Position numbers and translations under genes: made by a program. Below, in pieces: positions 57,637-64,000 of a stretch of DNA of 64,000 nucleotides (the first letter of the stretch is position 1; each line of letters opens with the position of its first letter). The stretch covers positions 1,178,001-1,242,000 of the forward strand of contig NZ_SOBH01000001.1 of the NCBI RefSeq assembly GCF_004365635.1, written 5' to 3'. The notes under the pieces were generated by a model that worked only from the letters and a program-made list of their open reading frames with translations, was not told the origin of the DNA and made no database searches. This stretch comes from Litoreibacter halocynthiae (GTDB taxonomy: Bacteria > Pseudomonadota > Alphaproteobacteria > Rhodobacterales > Rhodobacteraceae).

Positions 57637-59018
57637 ATATCGAAGCCCCCACCCCCACAACCGCCGAATTGCTGTCCTCGGCTATGGATCTGGAATGGGC
57701 ACGGCTGCATGACATGCTGTCACTGGCCGAAGCCATGCGCACGGGTGCCGCCCTTGATAACGACTTCGCAAACCGTTTTGCCGCGCTCTCCGCCAGTGTT
57801 TCCGAAACCCGCGCGGCGGGCAGCTGGCAAAGGTTAAGCGCGATGATTTCCGGCGATGTGCTGGAGCAACTGACACCGCAGGACCTTGACCTGATGGCGC
57901 TTGCTCTGGCCCCTGTAGCCCGCCCCGCTTTCGCCCCGCGCATCCAGTCCTTGCAGCCCCAGCTTGGCACGCCATGGCCCGGCTTGGCCTTTGTCCAAGA
58001 GCTGCTGATGCTGGAAACCAGCGTCGAGATCGCCGCGTTGATCGCCCGCCTCACCCCCACATCGCCTTTGGTGGCATCCGGACTGCTCAAGATCGAAGGC
58101 ACGACACCGTCCCAAACCCTGCGCCCCGGCCCCGTTTTGATCCGCATAATGCTGGATCGCGACCCTGAACTGTCGCCCCCACCCGGCGCATCGCTTTCGA
58201 CTTTACGCGGAACATGGGATCAGCTGGTGTTGCCCGCCCCGACATTACGCCAACTCCGCGAGTTCGGCGCATGGGTGGAGCACCGCCACGCCATGACCCG
58301 CGATTGGGGCGCACGCGCTGTGCATGGACCGCTCGCGCTGTTCTCGGGTGCGTCCGGTACTGGCAAAAGTTTCGCGGCGACCGTTCTGGCCACTGAATTG
58401 GGCGAACGCACGGGCGAACCTTGGGCGCTCTACAGCCTCGATCTGGGGCGTATCATGTCGAAATATGTCGGTGAGACGGAAAAGAACCTCAACGCGCTGT
58501 TGGACAGCCTTGAAGGACGCAACGCCATCCTGCAAATCGACGAGGCGGACGGGCTTTTGGGCAAGCGCGGCGAAGTCAGCGACGCTCGCGACCGTTACGC
58601 TAACCTTGAGGTCAGCCACATGCTGGCGCGGTTCGAGCGGCATTCCGGCCCCGTGATCCTGACCACAAACCTGCGGGCCAATGTGGATCCCGCCTTCCTG
58701 CGCCGCTTCCAACTGGTCGTTGATTTTCCCACGCCCGATGACGTTGCGCGCGCTGCCTTGTGGAAGGTGCTTCTGCCTCCCAAAGCGCCGCTTGCAAAGC
58801 GGGTCGAGCTGGAGACACTCGGTGCGGCGGTGCGCTTGTCCGGCGGCTCCATCGCCAATGCGGCGACCTATGCCGCCGTGTTGGCCTATGCCGACGATGG
58901 CACCATTGACCTGCCGCATATCGCCCGCGCCATCTGGGCCGAGCTGACCAAAGACACGCGTCAGGTGCGTCCGTCAGAAATCGGATATCTTGCTGAATTT
59001 CTGGAGGCTACGCAATGA
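57633..59018 (+). CDS. eCIS AAA+ ATPase (Afp15/Pvc15-like)
   Basis: A 461-residue AAA+ protein. An N-terminal helical domain (about 1-190) precedes the ATPase: Walker A GASGTGKS (239-246), pore-loop region SKYVGETEKN, Walker B ILQIDEAD (299-306), sensor 1 TTN (344-346) and arginine-finger RRF (357-359). Afp15 relatives are needed for particle assembly or maturation, unlike ClpV, which recycles T6SS sheath. Coupled to the genes on both sides. Confidence 0.92.
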   Translation: MNIEAPTPTTAELLSSAMDLEWARLHDMLSLAEAMRTGAALDNDFANRFAALSASVSETRAAGSWQRLSAMISGDVLEQLTPQDLDLMALALAPVARPAFAPRIQSLQPQLGTPWPGLAFVQELLMLETSVEIAALIARLTPTSPLVASGLLKIEGTTPSQTLRPGPVLIRIMLDRDPELSPPPGASLSTLRGTWDQLVLPAPTLRQLREFGAWVEHRHAMTRDWGARAVHGPLALFSGASGTGKSFAATVLATELGERTGEPWALYSLDLGRIMSKYVGETEKNLNALLDSLEGRNAILQIDEADGLLGKRGEVSDARDRYANLEVSHMLARFERHSGPVILTTNLRANVDPAFLRRFQLVVDFPTPDDVARAALWKVLLPPKAPLAKRVELETLGAAVRLSGGSIANAATYAAVLAYADDGTIDLPHIARAIWAELTKDTRQVRPSEIGYLAEFLEATQ

Positions 59019-59227
59019 AGCTAAAGCGCCTTACCGTGAAACTGCCCGCCTCCATGGCCGCGACCGCCTCCCATGACGCCCGCGCCATTGCCGAAGCCGT
59101 GGGCCAAGCCTTGGCCAAGGGCGCGCAGCCCAATGGCCCGATCACCATCCAAAGCCACGGGCAAAATGGCGCGGTTCTGGCCGGTCAGGTCAGCTCCGGT
59201 TTGAAAGGCGGGCGCAATGGCGGTTGA
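59015..59227 (+). CDS. Small eCIS-operon protein
   Basis: A 70-residue protein, basic at the start (KLKRLTVKLPASM), with a helix DARAIAEAVGQALAKGA and a Gly-rich end. It is coupled to the ATPase by ATGA and overlaps the next gene by 11 bases, so it is clearly part of the operon. It matches no family I can name. Similar short ORFs sit at this place in other eCIS loci. Confidence 0.6.
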   Translation: MKLKRLTVKLPASMAATASHDARAIAEAVGQALAKGAQPNGPITIQSHGQNGAVLAGQVSSGLKGGRNGG

Positions 59228-59846
59228 GACCAAAGGCATGTTGTTCGAATACGGGCTGACGATCCCGCCGCTGGCGCTGATCTTCAAGTTCAACCCGCAA
59301 GAAATCAGCCGTTCGCGCACAGTAACCGTGAAGACCGGCGACGCCCCCGGCTCTCGCGGCGGCTATGACTTCCTGTCGCCGCTGGAAACCTCCCGCGTCG
59401 CGCAAGGCGTTGAAATGCAGGCTGAAAGCTTCTCTGTCACCATCCTGCTGGACGCCACCGACGCGCTGAATGACGGGGACGCAATCGCCAAGACCTTTGG
59501 CGTGCAGCCGCAGATCGACACGCTGCGCTCCATGGCGGAGCCGAAGGCGCAAGGCCCCGGTGGCGTGAAAGTGCTGGCCTCGCTCGGCCTGTCCGGCGCG
59601 CGGGCGTTCGAGCGGGATGAAACCGCCTCCGTGCTGGTCTTCGCGTGGGGGATGCAGTTGCTTCCGGTGTTCCTGACCGGCGTGACCCAGAAAGAGACGA
59701 TGCACCTGCCCAACCTGATGCCCTACCGCGCCGAAATGGGGCTGACGATGCAGGTCATCGAAAGTGCCAACCCGTTCTTCCTTGCCGACAAAGTGCGCCA
59801 GACCATCGGCACAGGACTGAACCTCGTATCCGGATTGGGGGCCTAG
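59217..59846 (+). CDS. CIS tube-initiation protein (Afp7 N-terminal-like)
   Basis: A 209-residue protein with the fold of the contractile injection system tube-protein domain found at the N-terminus of Afp7/Pvc7: LIFKFNPQEISRSRTVTVK, then FSVTILLDATDALND and VLVFAWGMQLLPVFLTGVTQKE. It connects the hub to the inner tube. The LysM part that is usually fused to this domain is encoded separately in the next gene, which begins 4 bases downstream. Confidence 0.82.
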   Translation: MAVETKGMLFEYGLTIPPLALIFKFNPQEISRSRTVTVKTGDAPGSRGGYDFLSPLETSRVAQGVEMQAESFSVTILLDATDALNDGDAIAKTFGVQPQIDTLRSMAEPKAQGPGGVKVLASLGLSGARAFERDETASVLVFAWGMQLLPVFLTGVTQKETMHLPNLMPYRAEMGLTMQVIESANPFFLADKVRQTIGTGLNLVSGLGA

Positions 59847-59850
59847 CGCG

Positions 59851-60186
59851 ATGGTATTTTTCAAAGGTAGTTATTACGAAACCACCGCCCTGTTCGAGCC
59901 ACCCGAAGACGGCACCCGAGGCTTTCGCGGCGTCCGAGGGCGCGCAATCGCGAACCCCGAAGCGGTGCTGGAGCATAGCGTCGCCGTGGGCGATCGTCTC
60001 GACCAAATGGCGCAAAATTACTACGCAAATCCTAGGGATTGGCGACGGATGGCAGATTGCAACGCCGAAGTGATGTTCCCTGAGGATATGGTCTACGGGC
60101 CGGATGGCCACCCCGACAAGCCCGAAGTCGCCGCCGAGAAAATCGGCACCACGCAGCTTGTCCCGCGTCGGCGGGAGGTGCGCTGA
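59851..60186 (+). CDS. LysM-like tail protein (gpX/Afp7 C-terminal-like)
   Basis: A 111-residue protein with a LysM-type core at about residues 42-85 (SVAVGDRLDQMAQNYYANPRDW... and TTQLVPR at the end). It matches small tail protein X/gp53-like LysM proteins of contractile tails. It lies between the tube-initiation protein and the hub gene, and its TGA overlaps the next ATG by one base. Confidence 0.78.
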   Translation: MVFFKGSYYETTALFEPPEDGTRGFRGVRGRAIANPEAVLEHSVAVGDRLDQMAQNYYANPRDWRRMADCNAEVMFPEDMVYGPDGHPDKPEVAAEKIGTTQLVPRRREVR

Positions 60187-61355
60187 TGGGCTTACTCGAT
60201 CAACTCCTTGACCCCGGTTTCCGGCAGGCCGCATCGGTGGAAATATTGGTCGGCTCTGCCAAGACGGATATCGGCTCGCTCGCCGCTCTGGTCTCCTCTA
60301 TCGAGGTCCGCGCCGCGCGCATGGAAGCAACCAGTGCGACGATCACAATCGACGACCGCCGCGACACCAATGGCGACTACATGGCCGCCGATGCGGGGCT
60401 GTTTGCGCGGTGGGAAACCATCGTCATCAACGCTGATTTCCAGACTCATATCGACGAAGTGTTTCGCGGCTACATCATGGAATTGAAGCCCAGCTACCCG
60501 CAAAATGGCGGCGAGGCGAAGCTGGTGATCGAATGTCTGGATGACAGCGCCGCCCTGTCGCGCGAACATCAACGCAAGGTCTGGGGCGACGAGACCGCCC
60601 CCATGACCGACCGCGCGATTGTGGAAGAGTTAATCAAACCCCTGCCCTTGAAGCTTCTCGACGGGCCGGACGGGGCAAGCGCCCGCGCGCTTACGCAGGA
60701 TTCCACCCCGATTGCCTTGCTGCAAGACCGCGCCAAGGCCAACGGGTTCGAGATGATCTTCGAGCGGGGCGAGGTCTATTTCGGCCCCAAACGGCTGGAG
60801 GCAGACCCGCAAGCGCCAATCATGGTCTATGCGGGCAGCGCCACGAATTGCCTGAACTTCGCCGTCTCGGACGAGGCCAACAAACCCGACGTCGTGGCGT
60901 GGGAGAAAGCCCCTGCGACCGACGGCGCAGAGGCTGTCACCGGCGAGGCCTTTGCCGACCTGCCTTTGCTGGGCAAGTACCCCGCCGCATCTGAAGGTGC
61001 GGGGCTGGGAACCCCCGCCATCGCCCGCATCAAAGGCGAAGGCGACGAGACCGAGGACGAGATCGAAGCCCGCGCCCAAGGCATGGTCAACGAGGCCAGC
61101 TTTCGCATCAAAGCAAATGGAGAGCTGGACGGCACGCTGTACGGCCATGTCCTGCGGGTCGGCGGCACGGTGACCGTCGACGGCGTCGGCGCGCGCAATG
61201 GCGGTGTTTATTACGTGGACACGGTCACCCACCAGTTCTCCCCCGACGGCTACCGCCAGCAGTTCCAACTGATCCGCAACGCTGTGGGTGAGACCGAAGC
61301 CGTGGGCGCGGCACCGCTATCACCCATCCTCTCTGCCATCCAAAACCTGTTCTGA
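60186..61355 (+). CDS. Late control protein D / gp27-like hub (Afp8 N-terminal-like)
   Basis: A 389-residue protein of the phage gpD/VgrG hub class: an N-terminal beta domain (EILVGSAKTDIGSLAALVSSIEV), a central barrel and a C-terminal region with DGTLYGHVLRVGGTVTVDGVG and FSPDGYRQQF, the conserved ending. Forms the trimeric hub above the spike. In Afp8 it is fused to gp5; here the gp5-like spike is a separate next gene. Confidence 0.88.
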   Translation: MGLLDQLLDPGFRQAASVEILVGSAKTDIGSLAALVSSIEVRAARMEATSATITIDDRRDTNGDYMAADAGLFARWETIVINADFQTHIDEVFRGYIMELKPSYPQNGGEAKLVIECLDDSAALSREHQRKVWGDETAPMTDRAIVEELIKPLPLKLLDGPDGASARALTQDSTPIALLQDRAKANGFEMIFERGEVYFGPKRLEADPQAPIMVYAGSATNCLNFAVSDEANKPDVVAWEKAPATDGAEAVTGEAFADLPLLGKYPAASEGAGLGTPAIARIKGEGDETEDEIEARAQGMVNEASFRIKANGELDGTLYGHVLRVGGTVTVDGVGARNGGVYYVDTVTHQFSPDGYRQQFQLIRNAVGETEAVGAAPLSPILSAIQNLF

Positions 61356-61365
61356 GGAGGCCACA

Positions 61366-62190
61366 ATGTCCGAAATATTCCAAGCCCTCGAGAGCACGAT
61401 CCGCAAGCAACAGCGCAGCTATTTCGGCAAATACCGCGCCTTCGTAGCCGATGTGGAGGACCCCGACCTACGCGGCCGCTGCAAGCTGGTGATCCCGTCT
61501 GTTTTGGGCACCGAGACCTCGGACTGGGCCTTGCCCGTTGTCCCTTATGGTGGCGGCGAAGGCTTCGGCATGCTCGCCGTGCCGCCTGTGGGATCGCAGG
61601 TCGTGGCGGAGTTTTTGGAAGGCGACGCCGCCAGCCCGATGTGGACAGGCACGTTCTGGCGCACGGGCGGCGAAGTGCCCGAGGAATATTCCGACCAAGC
61701 GGTGAAGCTGATCAAGACCGAAAGCGGTCATGTGCTGTCGCTCGACGACACTGACGGCACCGAGGTGTTAACTCTGAAATCCGCCGCCGATGCCTCGATG
61801 GTATTGGATCAGGACGGCTCCATGATCCTGACCGATGCGGCGGGTGCGACGGTGACGCTGGACGCCGCAGGCGGTGAGTTGACGGTGGCCGATGGCAACG
61901 GGAACGAGTTGGTCATGACCTCCTCAGGCATCACCTGCACGGATGCGAATGGCAATGAAATCAGCATGTCAGGTGGCGGTGTTGAAGTAAAATCCTCCGC
62001 CACAGTGAATATTGAGGGGTCCATGGTGACTGTGGCCGGATCAGGCGGCGAGCCGTTGATCAAGGGCTCCACATTCCTGTCGCTGTTCAACGCGCACACC
62101 CACAACGCGACCTCCATTGGCGCACCGACCTCGCCGCCGCTGGTGCCGCTCACCCCGTCCGTTTTAACCACGAAAAGCACGGCCAGCTGA
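61366..62190 (+). CDS. gpV/gp5-like spike baseplate protein (OB domain and beta-helix)
   Basis: A 274-residue protein. An OB-fold domain (about 15-110; DLRGRCKLVIPSVLG, GGGEGFGMLAVPPVGSQVVAEF) is followed by a repetitive beta-helix (residues 130-240, with GSMILTDAAGATVTLDAAG-type repeats) and ends in NAHTHNATSIGAPTSPP, the usual end of gpV spikes. It tips the tube. GAGGAGG lies 5 bases before the ATG at 61366. Confidence 0.9.
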   Translation: MSEIFQALESTIRKQQRSYFGKYRAFVADVEDPDLRGRCKLVIPSVLGTETSDWALPVVPYGGGEGFGMLAVPPVGSQVVAEFLEGDAASPMWTGTFWRTGGEVPEEYSDQAVKLIKTESGHVLSLDDTDGTEVLTLKSAADASMVLDQDGSMILTDAAGATVTLDAAGGELTVADGNGNELVMTSSGITCTDANGNEISMSGGGVEVKSSATVNIEGSMVTVAGSGGEPLIKGSTFLSLFNAHTHNATSIGAPTSPPLVPLTPSVLTTKSTAS

Positions 62191-62588
62191 TGTCACAATA
62201 CGAAAGCACCCTGCCGCGTGTCGGCTACATGGCCTTCCCCTTCCGCATGACGGAAAACGGGGCCGCACAGGTCGCACGGTTCGACCATATCCGCCAGCAG
62301 GTGGAGCAGGTTCTGTTCACCTCGCCCGGCGAGCGGGTGTTCCGCCCCGAATACGGCTTCGGCGCGCGCCAGCATGTGTTCGAACCGAACGCCGTGGGCT
62401 TGTGGGAACTGGCCCAAAACCGTCTTTACGGCGCGTTGTCGGAAGCGCTGGCCGGAGAGGTCGATCCGAAAACCATCCGCGTCGATATCGGAGCGCCACC
62501 GGACCAGCCCGAGGTGTTGATGGTCCAGATCAGTTACACCATCGCGGCGCTTGCCCGCGAAGAAACCCATAGATTTGAGGTGACGTGA
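62190..62588 (+). CDS. GPW/gp25-like baseplate protein
   Basis: A 132-residue protein of the gp25/GpW family: GAAQVARFDHIRQQVEQVLFTSPGERVFRPEYGFG is the conserved opening, with the ERVFRPEYG motif. It seeds sheath assembly at the baseplate. The ATG shares one base with the spike gene stop (TGATG) and its own stop overlaps the next ATG likewise. Confidence 0.94.
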   Translation: MSQYESTLPRVGYMAFPFRMTENGAAQVARFDHIRQQVEQVLFTSPGERVFRPEYGFGARQHVFEPNAVGLWELAQNRLYGALSEALAGEVDPKTIRVDIGAPPDQPEVLMVQISYTIAALAREETHRFEVT

Positions 62589-63796
62589 TGGCGGACCTTG
62601 CCGCAGCCAAACTGGTTTTCGACGGGACTTGCCCCGATTGCGGAACCCGCGAACAGGTGTTGCCGCTGCCCATTCCCGGTGTCGAGGACGATTTCGACTG
62701 GAAGGTGCGCGACTATGACAGCTTCCGGCTGTTCTTGATGCAGGAACTGGCCTCGCGCTACCCCGACCGTCGCCGTTGGACGCCAGCGGATATGGAGGTG
62801 GTGCTGGTCGAATTGCTTTCCGCCGCGCTGGACCGTGCCTCCCACGCGCTGGATCGTGTGCAGGCGGAACGGTTCTTGGACACCGCCCGCCGCCCCGGCT
62901 CCGTGCGCAGGCTGCTGGCGATGATCGGCTGGCAGGCTGATGATGCCGACATTGCGAAAGCGCGGCTTATGTACCGCCCGCTCGGGGCTGAACCCACGGA
63001 TGAGCAAGCGTTAGAACAATACTGGCAGCGCGTCCCTTCAGCGATGGAGCAAGCCCGCAAAGACGGCCCCAGCCAGATCGCAGCACAACACCGGATGGTC
63101 ACCTTGAACGACCACAGCGCGACCGTGCAAGGCCACCCGCTGGTGGCACTGGCGCAGGCGCGGCTGGTGTGGTCGGGGGCGTGGAACTCGATTCTGATCG
63201 CCACTTTGCTGGAGGATGATCTGCCGATGGATGCGCCCTTGCATGACGGGGACGTTGATGCACCCCGCCCCAACCGCCTGCGTGCGGAGCTTTGGGAGCA
63301 GATCGTTGCATTCCACTCCAACCGCAATCTGGCGCTGCCACCTATCGGGCCAAAACTCACGGGTCGTGCCATCCTGCGGGTGCTGGTCGACGCCTACCGG
63401 ATGATTGGCTCCGAGGTGTTCTTGGAACCCGCCCGCGCAGCGCCGATCAACGTCACCCTGTCCGTGCGTGCAAAACCCGGCTTCTTCCGCTCCGAATTGC
63501 GCCAAGCGGTTGCCGAAGTCTTCACCTCCGACCAGGGCGGTTTCTTCGAGCCGGGTCGCTTGGGGTTTGGCGAGGCGCTTTATGCCTCCGACATCATCGA
63601 GGCCGCGATGCAGATCGAAGGCGTGGCCGTGGCGTGCCTGAACCGCTTCCGCCGTGTCGGGCGCAGCTTCGAGGATCGCAGCGCCGAAGGCTTCATCATC
63701 GTCGACCCAGACACCTATGTGCTGTGTGCCGGTGACGCGCATGCCCCAGAACGCGGTGCGTTCCGCATCACCGTCCAAGGGGGGGAAACCGGATGA
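62588..63796 (+). CDS. Baseplate assembly protein (gpJ/Afp11-like)
   Basis: A 402-residue baseplate wedge protein. It begins with a CxxC pair (CPDCGTRE), then KVRDYDSFRLFLMQELASRYPDRRRWTPADMEVVLVELLSAALDRASHALDRVQAERFLDTARRPGSVRRLLAMIGW, a region strongly conserved in eCIS gpJ-like proteins. The C-terminus RITVQGGETG is encoded over a G7 tract. ATG at 62588 is preferred to GTG at 62585 because it forms TGATG with the gp25 stop. Confidence 0.85.
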   Translation: MADLAAAKLVFDGTCPDCGTREQVLPLPIPGVEDDFDWKVRDYDSFRLFLMQELASRYPDRRRWTPADMEVVLVELLSAALDRASHALDRVQAERFLDTARRPGSVRRLLAMIGWQADDADIAKARLMYRPLGAEPTDEQALEQYWQRVPSAMEQARKDGPSQIAAQHRMVTLNDHSATVQGHPLVALAQARLVWSGAWNSILIATLLEDDLPMDAPLHDGDVDAPRPNRLRAELWEQIVAFHSNRNLALPPIGPKLTGRAILRVLVDAYRMIGSEVFLEPARAAPINVTLSVRAKPGFFRSELRQAVAEVFTSDQGGFFEPGRLGFGEALYASDIIEAAMQIEGVAVACLNRFRRVGRSFEDRSAEGFIIVDPDTYVLCAGDAHAPERGAFRITVQGGETG

Positions 63797-64000
63797 GCCA
63801 CCTGATGCCCACCGACCTGACCCGCTGGAACCGTGCAGGCATGAGCCGGTTCGACTATGTCGACGGCGACGCCGCCATCTGGCTGGAACGCCTGCGCGAG
63901 ATTTTGACGGGGCTTTACGCCAAAGGCGTTCCGGTCGAGATGCGCCAGCCCGAGGCCTTGCGCGACCTGTTTCTGACCGAAACCTCCGATCTGGAGCGCG
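63793..64000 (+). CDS. Second baseplate component, N-terminal fragment cut by the window end
   Basis: An open frame with ATGA overlap to the preceding baseplate gene and no stop before 64000 (69 codons visible). It begins LTRWNRAGMSRFDYVDGDAAIWLERLREIL, resembling the start of gpJ/Afp12-type wedge proteins that follow Afp11. The assignment is by position and this opening only. Confidence 0.6.
   Translation, partial: MSHLMPTDLTRWNRAGMSRFDYVDGDAAIWLERLREILTGLYAKGVPVEMRQPEALRDLFLTETSDLER

Noticed and set aside
52786-64000. Interpretation as a tailed prophage or type VI secretion system
   Set aside because: No capsid, portal, terminase, integrase or lysis gene, and no TssJLM or ClpV-type gene in the visible part; DUF4255 and the Afp15-type ATPase favour eCIS.

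Overview
The window reads as a chromosomal segment of a marine-type alphaproteobacterium of the order Rhodobacterales (Roseobacter group). This is inference from content: CckA phosphorelay with TTAA-N7-TTAA (CtrA-type) boxes, an Entner-Doudoroff glycolytic set (zwf-pgl-pgi, edd, eda), an aglEFGAK alpha-glucoside operon like that of Sinorhizobium, aerobic-type cobalamin genes, and corrinoid/tetrahydrofolate methyl-transfer genes with a non-pyrrolysine MttB homologue. Genes are dense, often overlap by ATGA or TGATG, and base composition is GC-rich throughout, with one exception noted in cysS.

Layout. 0-8.2 kb: housekeeping genes (sulfotransferase-like gene, guaB-rsmB-cckA on the minus strand, a YaiI-family gene, rlmE, ppx). 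8.4-14.2 kb: a one-carbon block (small conserved protein, MetF-like reductase, methyltetrahydrofolate methyltransferase, sterol-desaturase-like membrane protein, RACo-like corrinoid activator). 14.2-18.5 kb: tRNA-Gly(CCC), a thioesterase and the zwf-pgl-pgi operon. 18.6-22.5 kb: radical SAM protein, cation efflux protein, HNH nuclease, an unknown protein and an esterase. 22.5-28.4 kb: DNA glycosylase, cobK, cbiD, cobA, cobB and an MFS transporter. 28.4-32.3 kb: cysS-cimA-squalene-synthase-like operon, preceded by a 13-codon leader peptide with three consecutive cysteine codons. 32.4-39.2 kb: aminotransferase, PEP-mutase-like protein, TPM-domain protein, MttB homologue, GNAT protein and SRAP peptidase. 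39.2-41.8 kb: eda and edd. 42.3-52.3 kb: the alpha-glucoside system (aglEFGAK with a frameshifted aglK), divergent aglR, a beta-glucosidase and glucokinase.

52.3 kb to the end: a compact operon of contractile-tail genes (sheath, tube, gp51-like protein, acidic-repeat protein, DUF4255 cap, AAA+ ATPase, small protein, CIS tube-initiation protein, LysM protein, gpD-like hub, gp5/gpV-like spike, gp25, two baseplate proteins) that continues off the right edge. No capsid, terminase or integrase gene is visible, and the DUF4255 plus AAA+ pair is the hallmark of extracellular contractile injection systems (eCIS: Afp, PVC, MAC). The 526-base leader between glk and the sheath gene carries a perfect CtrA-type box and several strong inverted repeats.

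Regulatory threads. The same 12-base palindrome (GTTAGCGCTAAC) sits 38 bases before zwf and 33 bases before edd. At edd it lies exactly between plausible -35 and -10 hexamers, so one LacI-type repressor probably controls both halves of the Entner-Doudoroff pathway. A different palindrome (CAAAGCGCTTTG) occurs twice between aglE and aglR. Perfect CtrA-type boxes lie at the cckA start and before the eCIS operon, linking the phosphorelay encoded here to possible control of the injection system.

Limits: all assignments come from reading the sequence and from family knowledge; no database search was run. The last gene is cut by the window end, and what lies upstream of position 1 is unseen.
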